Positions 13,657 to 26,189 of a DNA stretch of 64,000 nt are shown in pieces. Both the position numbers and the translations under genes were made by a program. Where the stretch lies: positions 5,685,717-5,749,716 of the forward strand of contig NC_071330.1 in NCBI RefSeq assembly GCF_010183535.1. Reading direction: 5' to 3'. Every line of letters starts with the position of its first letter. The first letter of the stretch is position 1. The DNA is from Caenorhabditis remanei (Eukaryota; Nematoda; Chromadorea; Rhabditida; Rhabditidae). The notes beneath the pieces are model-generated. The model had not been told where the DNA came from. It was given only the letters and a program-made list of their open reading frames with translations, and did no database searches.

Positions 13657-14094
13657 TACAGTACCTCTGTCAACTTTGGTCGTCAGTTGAAATTGTCCAA
13701 ATTTGAGAGTGTGTCATGGTAATTCTGATTGTAGTAGGTTTTTATTGGATCAAACAGACCAAGAGTAGAGCTTCATTTTTGTAGTTGACTACTTTTTTGT
13801 ACGGGCACTCCCTAAAGAGTTGTGGTCATTTTAATACGAAAGCTCAAAAATCGCACTATTTTGCACTGAAATTGGTTGATTGGAGGAGGCAAATTACTTT
13901 GTCGATACGTAAGTTGCTAGGGAGAGCTCGTACAAAAAAGTTATCAATTACAAAAATGAAGCTGTACCCTTGATCTCTACAATTCATTAAAAATCTACTT
14001 GATGGGACTATCAGGATTGTCATGGCAGACTCTCAAAATTGGACAATTTCAACTGAAAACGGCCAATATTTATATCCTATTGAGCGGTACTGTA
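13657..14094. repeat. Palindromic element, TACAGTAC family, copy A
   Basis: This is a 438 bp foldback with ends TACAGTACCTCTGTCAA and, at right, TTGAGCGGTACTGTA. Internal landmarks occur in both orientations: a GTAGTTGACNACTTTTTTGTAC block, GAGCTTCATTTTTGTAG, and GAGAGTGTGTCATGGTAATTC against its complement. Related copies lie at 24974-25422, 50027-50449 and 52183-52639. Non-coding, most likely a MITE. Confidence 0.8.
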
Positions 14095-16353
14095 ATTTTC
14101 CTTTGTGCCATGCAGGAATGAGACAACTCAACCCGTATTTCTGTCAATATTTATGTTACTGTCTCTGGCTTTCAAGAACATTGAGCGGGTACTTTAGTAT
14201 CACTAAAACCAGAAGAAATCCCAAAGTTCGTAATATTCGTATAAATTTTAATCTGACTCACATAGTCTATTTTATCTAGTGGAACAAGAAGGTTAAGAAT
14301 CACGAAGAAACCATTCGAAATTCTCTATCTCTCTCCTCCAACATTTCCCGTCTATGGACCCCATGATAGCCCAACATCTCCCCATCGTGCTCTTCCACTA
14401 TACAGTCTCATGATTTGTGTTTTAATTCTTCTCTTCTCTCCACCTCCACAACGGAATCTATTCTTTTATATCAATTTCCTAGACAACCCGTCTGCCCAAT
14501 TTTTAATTTCCCGTGTCGACTACTATCTCATTACTTTACTTTCTCTCCGTCTATTTCCAGATTTCCGTTGGGAATATCAACTAATGACTGAAATTGTGTA
14601 TTGTTTCTTGGTATCCAGTCATAAAACTGAGACTGTCTGCCCACGTGAATCGAGAAATTAATTGTCTGGAGGTTCTCGAATGAATTGAGACTAGATAATA
14701 TGATTTTCTTTTTAACTGACCTACTTTTCATTTCCTAAACTGTGTTTCTAGAAATTCTACATCCGGATATTCATGTCCAGAAGCTGACCTACATCAGGAA
14801 CAGACCTCCTTCTCTATTCATCTTTAATCTCATCGGATTATTTTATGAACACTTCTTCGTTTTTTTCTCGTCTAGTGAGGAAAGGAATTCTAAATCCGTT
14901 TTTCTCTTCATAATACTACTAGTCACCTCCATGAATTTGAAAAAGCTTCTTATGAAATATAAATAAGAAATCCTTTTTACTTTTATGATGTTGTTTTGAA
15001 TGACGCAGAGACTATAATGATACCTTCGCCAGAAGGTTCTAACTGTTTTAATTCCAAAAGAACATACTTCATCGTCAACAGAAAGAACATTGTTATCATT
15101 AAAGAAAAGTAATCTCTTGTTTTTACTCGTTTTTGTGGTTTAGAAGACGACATTATAGAGTTGAAAATTGAAAATTATCCTTCGAAAGAAGTCTTTGTTT
15201 AAAATTCAAAAGGTTTTCACCATCCAGTTTTCTTTCCTTCTCGAAATGTTCCACAGCATTAAAACCCCCACACGCTTCATGTAACATCGAATAAACGTAT
15301 CTAGGCCACGTGGTTCAGGGTTAACACAAAAATGATTAGCTAGCTTATTTAAATTGGGGTTGCGAGCTATCAATCTTTCAAAGTGGTAAGTACTATAATC
15401 AAAACCACGTGATAGTTTTTTCATCGATTTTCTGCTTGAAAGAATAGTTTCCGAGGCATTAACTGTTTTGCTCAAATGGGGAATACCAGAATTTATGTCT
15501 CGAGAATTAAAAAATCAAATTTTGAAGCCAGATATTGTAAAAGAGTTCTGAAAGGTTCTCTGAAACTGACTAAATGTATGAGAACGCGTTTTTCCAAATC
15601 TCATTAACTTTCGATTTACTTTATGATTCTCTGATTCAGGATCTTCTTGACCAAGCTTAAATGTAAATACCGTACCGATTCAAACCAGAATAATCATGCC
15701 CGACTAATTATTGATATAAAATTTTTAAACACCGGTTTAAATCTGGATTCTGATCCGTCTGGTTCATATTTTAAGCCGCATCCGGTTCGGAACCGGTCGG
15801 AGTTTCCGAGATCTTTCTCTTTCGAGAAATACGATTCTGTACTTCCATCATTCCCAAGTCTCTCTCTCTCTCTATCTCCCTCAGATCCTATTCTCATTTC
15901 AATCCAAAACCGATAATACTTTGATCAAAGCACACTGTTCAAATGTGTCACTTTTCCTCCCATCATCATTCTTCCATCCCCCAAGTACAACTATATGAGA
16001 CAGCTTCTTCTGATGACTACTTATACAGAAGATCCTTGAGATCTTCAAAACTTCTCATTTCCCAAGAAAATGACTTTCATTTCCTCTTCCATTTCCAAAA
16101 TTTTCCAATTTACTTTTTACTTTTCTCATTTACTTTTTTCAATTTCATCGCTCTTCCCGTTTTTCATTCAACCATTTCCCACTCCATTAACTTTTTTCAG
16201 ACACCTTCATTCTTCATCCTAAGGACTCTTCCTAAATCCTACTTGCACTTCTTCTTCTCATTCTTTTTCTTCTTCCCGTCACCTCATTTTCTCTGCGTCT
16301 TGCCACGGGTGGACCCATAAGCCCCGCCCCTTTTTGCTCACACGTTTTGAAAC

Positions 16354-19300
16354 ATGAATTTTTCTTCGTTACCTCCGGGAAGTGTGACTGCTTCTCCAGC
16401 TCCTCCGGTCATCGTCGACGATTTCCAAATGTCATGTCGATTCTCAAATTATGGAGATCATCCACCAGAAGCATTCGATTCATTGACATGTGGAACATGC
16501 TTTTTTTATATTTTTATGCTATTGGACCACTACAAAAACAGGTGAGAAGAAGAGTGAATGAATGAGAGGACACTTTTGTTCCTCATTGAAAAAAAGACAA
16601 CAAAGAAAGTAATTAATTATTTATGACGCCTTCACCTCACTTTTGCTCCCGTTTTTGTCCAACCAATTAACACTATTTTGGAAGGTGAAGTGAGATCATA
16701 GAGTGAGGTAGATCAAATTGAAGTTGGTTGAGTAGTGGTAGTTAGCTTTGGAAACTCATACTATTTTAAGGTGAATCGAAATTATTAGGTTGATTCATAA
16801 TTTTCTGCAATTTTCGTTCTTGCTGGTTTTCGTTTTGATTTCTCGGCACAGGAGTTGTTTTTCGATGTGGTTGTTTTATTGTCTGGCAGACCTACTTAAG
16901 TACTTGTTACACTTTCAAAGATTTATTCCTCGTTGATTTTCCCGCAGAGAACGGAGCTTTGATTTACACGCAACTTTTTGCGTTTTTGAAACGTTATTTT
17001 GTTTTCATTCGTTTCTGGTCTAAAAATTATGTCATTCAAAAAAAAATTTGTTGATGTATGTTAACAAAGGTCTCTTTTTTAAACGCAAATACATTTTGAT
17101 TCAAAAGATTCGAAACAAGAAACTTGGATCTGACAGAAAAATTTCTTCTCTTTCAGCCGTCAGAGCTAGATTTGGAGTTATAGCAGGAAAGCGTAGAAGC
17201 CGATCTGTTTCAAACCACCCGTAGGTTGTCAACTTCATTAAGGGTGACTTATGTAACTGTAGTTCATGGATGGAAATTATTTATCGGAGTGAGAAAATTC
17301 GTCGTTACATACCACACGTTTTGAAACAACATGAGATAGCAGATCAAATGGACCTAAGTTGGTTGTTAGTACCTTTCCACCCAACACATGTATGGTCGGG
17401 CTATTTTTTTATTAGAAGTAAGTAGGGGAGTTGTTACTCTAACGATGTGAGAAAAGTACAATGTGTAGACAGAGATTTGCGAGCTCTGCATGTTCTCAAA
17501 CCTGAAAAAGTGGTTTTTTGAATCGGGGGACTCAGTGCTTTTGGTGGAGTGGTGAGAACTCCTGAAAAAGGATAGGGAAGTAACATCAGATGTTCACGTT
17601 TCTGATTTGGATAAATTTAAAAATATGTGACTCCAGGACGGGGAGATATAACAAAACGAAGTTTTCAGTATGACAACACTTGTTCAAGTGTTGCGAAAGT
17701 AACCCACAACAAACTGCTGTCATCTGGCTGGATAATTCTTTTTTATTCAACGTACTTATCCAACTTTCTTCTCTCTGATAACTAACTTTTTGTTGGACTC
17801 CAACGTCATTTAAACGGGAAAAAATCCGAATAGAAAGGGGATATCAAAACGAAGCAAGTTTCTCATTCAAATGATTTCAAATGGGTGCTCTACGCGGAGA
17901 AAATTAGTAAACTACCAAAATGTTGCCAGAAGACCATCGATGCTGATAAACAATATTTTGAATTCTAGAAATCTTTCTGGATTCGAAAAAATAGAAGCAA
18001 AGTTTTATCCAGAAATTGCAGAAAATTATGAATCAACCTAATAGGGACACGACTTCGTTAGTAAGATTGTAGATTGTTTTTAATAGAGTCAGTCAAGAAA
18101 CTCTTCTGAGCAAACAGCAAGTTTAAAAATGTTGCCAACTTACAACCTACAAAGTACAGTTGTTGAGTTCCCTCGAAACTACTCTATCCTGTCTGTGAGA
18201 AAGTTCTTCAGTAAACTTTAAACTGAGACCATCCAATAACACTATAAAAACGTGTAACCAATATACAGTTAAATTTCCAAATGTTAGCCGGAACTCTCTT
18301 CTGATCCCGGAGCTCATGACGTGCTTGTTTACTAAACTCCAAATTTTAAGTGTACTTGAGAAATCTCTATGGTTACTTCCACCCTCGTGGTCAGGATACA
18401 TCGTAGATCAAAAAGACCGGAACAATATTAAAACTTTCGAGCTTCGAGACAAAGTGATGAGCGATCTTTCGAAAACAGAGAAAAAATGAAGCTGCTGGGA
18501 AGTTTTTGCAAAGAACAGACCCCTATCATCTTCCTAAAATCTCTAAATCAACTTTTTCTAATTTCCAGATATGTGACAGATCTATGTGAAGATAACTCTG
18601 GAATTCTGATATGTCCCATTGATATGAACATGGATTTTTGCACTTGTGACAATCGATCACTCGTCTACAATCTTCCAGAATTCGCATTGAACTCGTAAGT
18701 TGTTTGTTTTCAATGTTGCTTTTCTCTCACTACTTGAGACAACACATAATAAAAAAGTGCAATGGAAATATCCCTATTACCCAGTTAGTTAATGAAAAAG
18801 GATTACTGTAGCAGCTGCTCTCCCCCAGCGAAAAGACTGAAAGATCTCCAAAAATGGAGCAACGATCAGGGGAAGGTCAGATATATCCAAAAGATGAACC
18901 TACATAGAAGTCTCATTATTTCAATTTTCTCTTTTCTTTTTTCTTTTCTTTTTTCCTCACTTCCTTCCATCTCCGATTTCAAACCGGACGCTTTTTTCGT
19001 GCTCATTGAGCACAGAGATATCCTCATCGCATCCCAAAAGAACGTATCCATTACTGGCAGAACCAGCAGGACAAAACGTAATACGATTACCTTCCCCCCT
19101 TTCCAACATTTTGTCTATGTTTAGAAATATTGAAACATGCGAAAAAAGAAGGGGACACGAAAGAATTGCGCCTCATTCTCCTTTTGCCCTCTTTTTTACT
19201 CGCAACATTTCACACGAATTCTCTTTTTTCTTCTGCTGGGGACCCACCGAGTTTTCAAATGATTGGATGAAATAGTGTGTGAGGGGAAGAGACGCAGAGA

Positions 19301-22300
19301 GACACGCACTGACCGCCACACTCATTTCCTGACCATGTAAAAGGGAGGGAAGGAATGAGTAAACGTGGCGAGGGACCTTTTTTGGGAACTCTAAAATTGG
19401 AAAACGATGGGACAGGAATGGAGCACGTGGGTCAACAGAACGGATGAGAGAGATGCGGGCTTTCCAATTCTGAAAAATCTACTTTAATCTGTCTGGTAGG
19501 GAATGAGTGAGTAGGAACTACGGTTTTTGTCATCCGATTCGTATTGCTTCTGTTTGAAATCAAAGTGTAACAGTCTGCAAATCCGCTCCACCGCATTCCA
19601 GCACTAACCTGAACTCCGCGTGATAAGCAGTAATATCGGAAACATTTTTACATAATTGGAAAGCTGAAAACTTCAAAAACGAGAATTGAAATAATCAAAG
19701 TTACAGTAATCTGAAATTTAAATTCCGAATCAAACCTCTCACTAAAAGTCCTCTAACTCGGTTCATTTTCATTGAAGTTCAAATCAGAGAAGAGATTCAG
19801 AATCTTCACGTCTTCCACTATCCAACTACCCTAGTTTAGTTTCCGAACTCCATAAACCTTTTAGCTAACCGATCTCTGCCCCCTAAAATTGAACCCTCGA
19901 GGTCAACTTTACCTATAAAAATAGCTCTACACCAACACCATCTCAATTCATTCGAACTTCCCGTCTGACTCACTCCTCTCCAGAATGTTTCTCATTTCTT
20001 TTCGCCTCCTGTCACCTCAGATTTCCGGTCCCTTCATGCATCGTTCGAATCCGAAAGCCAAAAAACTCCGTTTCGGCATAAAAAAAGAGCTTCTCGTCAT
20101 TCAGTTCTTCTTCTTTCTGACAAGTATACATGTTCTTGTGTGTTCCAGAAAAAAGAGAAAAAGAATGATGTTCGGAAGTCTCGAGGGGATTAGAAATAGA
20201 CCTCCTGTCAATCCAGGAGCAGAGAAAAACGAACTGTTTCAGAAGAAAAAATTAGAAACATTTCGAGTCTCGGGGGGATCGGAGAGAAAGTCATTTGGGA
20301 GGGAAGATCAAAATCTGGATGACTGATTCAGAGTTGGGGATCTGAAAAGGGAGACTTTGAAAAGTAGAGACATCCGGATAGGGGGACACACATACAGACC
20401 TATTTTTGGGTATTCAGAAATCTATGGTTTCAAACCTAGTCACTGCAGCGTTCCACATTTGGAACTAGTCAAGGAACCGGGCTAATCCGAAATTGTGCAG
20501 ACAACCGGATATCTGGACACGCAGACAGATGAACTTTCTTCACTGAAAAAGACCAAAAAGGTCAGATCTACACCAAGAATTCAATTGTTTCCTTTTCTCG
20601 TGATTCTTCCTATTTTCGGTTGCACCTTCGACAACCTCTTACGCCCACTTCTTCTCCTTCTTTTTCTATCCAAATTTCTTGTTCAATGGACCATTTCATT
20701 CTTGTCTCTAACCACCTGTGTCTCTATTCTCTTTCTCAATTTTTTCTTCTTCTGTTCCAAAATATTTCATCTTCTTCTTTCCTCTTCTTCTTCATATTTT
20801 TTCTTGTTTCCCATCATAACCGCCGATGTCTGTGTCTCTCACTTTCCAATACTGTCTAGTCTTATCGCAACACATGATGATATACGAGAAAAACCACAGT
20901 TTAAAACATGAATGTTTTTGAGATTTCTAGAATCCTATTTCATGCCGAAGGGGCCTAGATCGTGGTATGAAAACTCTAGATTACTGTAGATCAAATTTAT
21001 GCACCTAGGTACCCGGGGGAAGTCCAATCCCCCCATTTCGTCTGGTCATTCTTTGTGACACAGAGACAAAAGAGCAAAAAGTGACGGATTGGTGGGAAAT
21101 GATGAGAGAGGGGAAGGGGAGAAGTGACAGTTTTGTGTAAAGGTTGCAACATTTCAACTCTGACAGAGAATTCTTCTGGAATGATGATGAGATGGGAACA
21201 GAAGCAAAACACATTGAGTCAGGCAAAAAGACGAAAAGAAGATTTGGGATTAGGTCGGGCTGGAAGAAGAAGATGGAGCTGGAAAATTAATGGATGGGAA
21301 AAGATTCTTGGAATTGACCTGGAAAAGGTCAGAACTTCAAAGACCGTCAAAAGAAGCGTGGGAGTTAAAGGAACAATTCTAGACTGGAAGAAGTTGTAAA
21401 ATTTTGAATGGTAATGAAGATTTGTAGTGATTCATTGCCAATTTCATTGATTGCCAGTAAAATCAAACATCTGGATGAACGATTTTTGAGCATTTCAATT
21501 ATTTTCTAGTTGTTCATATTCCAAGATGTCCCACGTGTCTGTTTGGATGACGGGACGTCCAGATGTCCGGTGAAAATCCAAAACATTTTGAAAAAACGAG
21601 ATTCTGGTATTCCTGTTCTTTACTATTCGCCCGGAAAGCTTAGAATTGTATTTAAAAAATCAGCACTTTTGACTAGCCTAAAGACAGAAAACAACTCCTT
21701 CCAAACGGCAAGAACAATAGAAAAATACGTACTTTAATCCTTTCATTTCTGAAAGAACAAGAGGGTAATGATTGACAACTTTTGATGAGAAAATTGCCTT
21801 TTTCGCTCCATTTTTTTGCAAGGGAATTTCTGTGAAAGCGACTAGAGATTAGCGAAGAACGATTGTTTTTTTTTCTGTTGTGAAGTGATGGAAAACCAGA
21901 GAAACGGGATTAGAGACATGATTAGGACACAGTTGTTTGGGTGGCCGAGAATTCCGAAAACGGGTTTTCTGGCCCACTTTTGTTAGATTCCCAGCTCTTT
22001 CAGGCCTTGAGAAGTTAGGTGTGCTTTTTTTTCAAATCTTTGTCACTGTAAATCTTCCATTTGTTGTTTCTGGCAACTCGGCTCTGCCGTGCTTTTTTTT
22101 GTTAGAAAATTCGATGGAGCACACGCGCATAGTGGCACTTTTGATTCCTCTTCTTTTTCACACTTAAAAAAATTTCTGCAAATATTTTTCTCCGAACCCT
22201 CATTTCCTTCAGATCATCCCAATCTATTCTTCGTTTTTCTCCGTTCCATTCGTCCCTTTTGAACCAATCAACACTTCTGTAAATTTCCGGGACACAAAAA

Positions 22301-25300
22301 ATGTCAGGGCGAACGAAAAAATGAAAAAATAAATAGATAGAAGTGTGAAAAGAGGAAATTGGATGGATGGGGGAAAGAAGAATGGAAAAGTTCATTTTTC
22401 TTCTCTTTTCGTTTTTTTTTCAACTCAATCAGACATATATGCCCTTTTCTATTGTTGGGGGAAATAGAAAGGGACTTCTTTTTTGGAAGAGTAAATATAT
22501 GGGAATTCGGAAATTTGAAAGAGAGAAGGGGCTGGAATTCTAAGAATAGGTAAGAGGTTGTCTGGAAAACAAATAGAGAGAACACAATGAAAAAAGGGAA
22601 TCAATGATGGTGTTGACCTAGAATAAACCACAATTCCTTTTCATTCCAGATCCCGAATAACTCCACTGAACCGTCTTGATCTCGACCCTCCACTTCCATT
22701 CCAATTCGAATTAATTGTCAAGGACTGTTGCTCGGCTGCTCGTTATTGTTGTAGAAATACTCTTGTCAAGTGTAAGATTTCAAAACAATGGATTACTGTA
22801 ATTGTTTCTATTTTCAGACCATCATCGACACGATGATTCCCCGTGTCCTGCCACGTGGGATGGATGGAATTGTTTCGATTCTTCGGATGAGGGACTAGTT
22901 GTGAAGCAGTGTCCAAATTATATTTATGGAGGGACTAATGTCAAAACGGATTATGATCGGCATTGTAAGAAAAATGGAAAGAGGAAAAATGGGTAGAAAA
23001 ATATGATTTTCAGCGAAAAAACTGTGCCAAAGTAGGGGATGGGATCTGCCAGAGAAGACGGGAGGGATGAAAGAATACACGGATTATGCTGGATGCATGC
23101 AGAATGATGTGAGTGAACAGAACACAGGGTTACTGTAAATGTGAAAAATTGTTTCAATTTGTGTGAGTTTACTGAGGCTGAATTACTAGAGTTTGAGAAG
23201 ATCTACTTTACCCTAACTCTCCAAATTTCAGGATGCGGAAGCCCGATTACTCGCTGGAATGCTCACTTACTCAGCCAGTGTCATATTCCTTGTTCCAGCA
23301 GTTTTTCTTCTAAATTGGCTCAGGTAAACTTCTAAAAATAACAGCTCCATTGTCTCTTCTGAATTCATTGTTCATCTCCCATTTCTCTCTTTCAGGCCAA
23401 TTCGTTACCAGCCAATGTTCATTCTCCATCGTCATCTTCTCATCTCTTGTCTCCTCTACGGTGTATTCTATCTCTCCACAGCAACACTTTTCGTCGTTAG
23501 CTTCGCTCCACTCTCTTCTCAAGTCTACCAGAATCATGTGAGAAAAGAAACGATCATTTTGGTCCCTTATTCCTTTTGGTTCGAAAACTGAATTATTCAA
23601 ATTCCCCCCTTTTTCTCCCCCTCTAAAGACCACCTTTCCTTCTCGTTTTTCTGAACTTTTAGAGGGAACAACCACTCTTTTTTCAGATATTCTGTCGCCT
23701 TCTCTTCTCAATTCAATTACGGTATCTTCGATTGACAAACTTCTCGTGGATGCTTGCAGAAGCTGTTTATCTATTTAGATTGTTGCATACAGCACAACAT
23801 TCGGAAGGAGAAACAATGAGAAGCTATAAGATCATTTGTTGGGGTACGGTAGTTTTTGGGAACGGGAAAGTTTGGAGAGGATTACTGTAGGTATAGTAGC
23901 CACTGAATAGATAACTGGAACAAGAATCTAGATAAACAGAAATATGGAAAGACATTGAAGCCTTCAGATAATGACATGATTAGAAACCTGAAATATAGAC
24001 AGCTAGACATCCGGACAGACAGACAAACTAGCAGAAAAGAGCATAAATCTGGATATTCAGAAAAAAGATTTTGAAGTTTTGAATTAGAGACATGAAAACC
24101 CGGGACAATTCAGAAATTCAAGCAATTTGAGTGTATATTTTCGGAACCTGAATATGAAATGAAGTGCAACTATTGCTTTTGACAGAAAACGTGTGGACAT
24201 CCATACACCTAAACATACCGATACCCACTTCTTCCACTCATCAATTTTCCCATATTCCAGGTCTCCCCGGTGCAATTACATTCGTCTATTTCGTAGTCCG
24301 TGGACTCAACGATGACGTCGGAATGTGTTGGATCGAGAACTCAACAGTCGCCTGGGTCGAATGGATGATATTTGCACCATCACTTCTAGCCATGGGAGTA
24401 TGTTCCCTTTCTCCTTGTTTCTTGAATCCAAATCAATTCGTTTCCAGGTAAACCTGCTTCTTCTCGGTCTCGTCGTCATAATTCTCGTCAAAAAACTGCG
24501 CTGCAATCCGCATTTGGAGAGAATTCAATACAGGTGAGAAGACGGAATTAGACTCTTGGGAGAGAGAGAGAAGAGAGAGTCCTTATTTTGTACCCTGGGA
24601 TTATCTGGGAGAGTGAAAAAGAAATTGAGACGGATCGGGTTTCGGGTTGAACTTCATCAGGAGGTTCAGACGTCATTCGGGAAGAAAAAGGACAAAAAAT
24701 AGAAAGAAGGGGTGATCAAATTAACACATTTAGGGAATTGAATTGTTGTAAAAGACAATGAATAACAGTATTTTCAGAAAAGCAGTCCGCGGAGCATTCA
24801 TGTTGATTCCAGTGTTCGGAGTGCAGCAGTTATTGACAATCTATCGTTTTAGTAATACGTATTATCAAGTCACAGATCAATCCCTGAATGGGTTACAGGT
24901 GAGTAACAACGACACCAGACTGTCAGAATTCATTTATTCCATTCTCCGGTCAAAATAATTTTAGAGTTAGAAATACAGTCCCGCTGAAAATTATATTGTT
25001 TTCCCGTTTCCAGTTGAAAATGCCCAACTCTGAGTGTCATAGTAAAACTAACTGTCCCACAGAATAACTTTTTATGGTATCGTACAAATCAAAAGTAGAA
25101 CTCCATTTTTGTAGTTGACAACTTTTCTGTACAAACACTCCCTAGCAAGTTACATATCGAAAAAGCACTTTCTTCCTCAAATCAACCCATTTCAGTGCAA
25201 AGTAGTGCGATTTTTGAGCTGTCCCTTTAAAATTACTATAACTCTCTAGGAGGTGTCCGTACAAAAAAGTTGTCAACTACAAAAAAGGAGTTCACTCTTG

Positions 25301-25978
25301 GTCTGTATTGTTTATACATCATCTACTTTGTGGCGCAATCAGATATTCCGTAACACCCTCTCAAAGTTGGCGATTTTCCACTGACAAAATCCAAAGTTCA
25401 CATCTTTTTGCACGGTACTGTAATAACATAACATGATACCAGACTGTCAAATTCATTTTTACGATTTTCTAGTTCAAATATTCTAGAGCTAGAAATACTA
25501 GTGTCTCGAAAAATATACAACATTGGCTAGTCTCACATCGTGAATCCCTACAAAATGCCCATCAGTATCTTCATTTTCAAAGTTGTCTGCCTCTATTTTT
25601 GTGATCTACATATTATCGAAATAAAAAAAGTTCCGACATTTTTTCTCGTCGGTGTTTGCGGACTCAAGCCAAAATTATCAAATTTTGGCTTGAGTCCGCA
25701 AACACCGAGGGGGAAAAATGTCGGAACTTGTTTATTTCGATAATAGTTCCCCATATCTTTCACATTTCAAAACTTTTTTTTCTTATTTTCAGGGTTTCTT
25801 CGTGTCATTTATCGTGTGTTATACGAATCGATCAGTGATTGAATGTCTCCAAAAATGGTGGAATTCACATCAAGAGAAGAGTGCTCTCGGAGCAGAATGT
25901 CGACAGAGAATGAGTATTCAGGAGAGTGGAAAATTGATTCTGAAGTCACCGCCACTGACGGAACACGTCCAACTCTAA
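16354..25978 (+). CDS. seb-2: Class B (secretin-family) G-protein-coupled receptor, seb-2-like, 12 exons
   Basis: Exons are 16354-16541, 18569-18694, 22650-22771, 22818-22964, 23014-23108, 23232-23323, 23396-23537, 23687-23843, 24261-24397, 24448-24533, 24778-24898 and 25793-25978, giving 532 aa. Residues about 65-225 form a Cys-rich extracellular region containing the class B hormone-receptor signature CPATWDGWNCF. From about residue 227 come seven hydrophobic segments, starting LTYSASVIFLVPAVFLL and including NFSWMLAEAVYLFRLL (TM3 of class B), CWGLPGAITFVYFVVR (TM4), a CWIENS loop Cys, and a last helix GFFVSFIVCYTNRSV. The family binds peptide hormones at the plasma membrane and signals through G proteins. 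No cleavable signal peptide is obvious at the chosen ATG, so an upstream exon is possible. The symbol rests on memory of C. elegans ZK643.3 next to the dCMP deaminase gene ZK643.2, matching the local order. Introns 1 and 2 are about 2.0 and 4.0 kb. Confidence 0.85.
19289..19300 (+). promoter_or_regulatory. GAGACGCAGAGA motif
   Basis: Exact copy in GPCR intron 2, about 620 bp upstream of the TATA-like box in the same intron. Confidence 0.5.
19913..19922 (+). promoter_or_regulatory. TATA-like box in intron 2 of the GPCR gene
   Basis: TATAAAAATA lies in a 4 kb intron. It is followed about 30 bp later by pyrimidine/CA-rich sequence suited to initiation, then by TCCAG at 19980-19984 and an ATG at 19985 opening a 113-codon frame with a hydrophobic stretch. 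It could be an alternative promoter, or chance. Confidence 0.25.
24974..25422. repeat. Palindromic element, TACAGTAC family, copy B (GPCR intron 11)
   Basis: A 449 bp foldback with left end TACAGTCCCGCTGAAAA and right end GCACGGTACTGTA. It carries the family block GTAGTTGACAACTTTTCTGT and its complement AAGTTGTCAACTAC, plus the CTCAAAGTTGG / CCAACTCTGAG pair. It lies wholly inside an intron. Confidence 0.8.
25612..25745. repeat. Near-perfect 134 bp hairpin in GPCR intron 11
   Basis: The left arm from TATTATCGAAATA is mirrored by the right arm ending TATTTCGATAATA. Almost every base between pairs: TTCCGACATTTTT with AAAAATGTCGGAA, and GTGTTTGCGGACTCAAGCC with its complement. The loop is about 4 bases. 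The near-perfect pairing suggests a young foldback MITE or source of dsRNA rather than a microRNA precursor. Confidence 0.85.
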
Positions 25979-26189
25979 AGTCTATGTATTGAGTTTATGA
26001 AATAATTATTCCAAATTTATATTTATTTGTGTCCCTTTCTTTCTTCTTCTATTTGATTCCTTTCCTTGACCAAAAATCAAAATTCCTTGTGTAAAATTAT
26101 AGGTTTATTTGTACAAATTATAAAACCGAATACAAGATTCTGAAGCACAGTGAAAGATTCAATTATTATTAATAGGTATTATACTTTCC

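Larger units (their letters stand above)
8373..16353. other. Gene-poor 8 kb upstream of the GPCR gene
   Basis: No exon chain with consistent splice sites was found on either strand. The short open frames here are low-complexity, pyrimidine-rich (Phe/Ser/Leu-rich) translations. Two inverted-repeat elements (12056-12263 and 13657-14094) account for part of it. The rest probably includes the regulatory region of the GPCR gene and its possible untranslated 5' exons; pyrimidine-rich tracts cluster at 12400-12800 and 15850-16300. Confidence 0.5.

Noticed and set aside
15300..15415. Pair of CACGTGGTT / AACCACGTG words about 100 bp apart
   Set aside because: Inverted match of only about 9-10 bases with no further pairing of arms; not enough to call an element.
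20230..20245. CTGTTTCA word resembling the 21U-RNA upstream motif
   Set aside because: Single occurrence without the usual downstream spacing and context; such loci are, as I recall, concentrated on chromosome IV in C. elegans.
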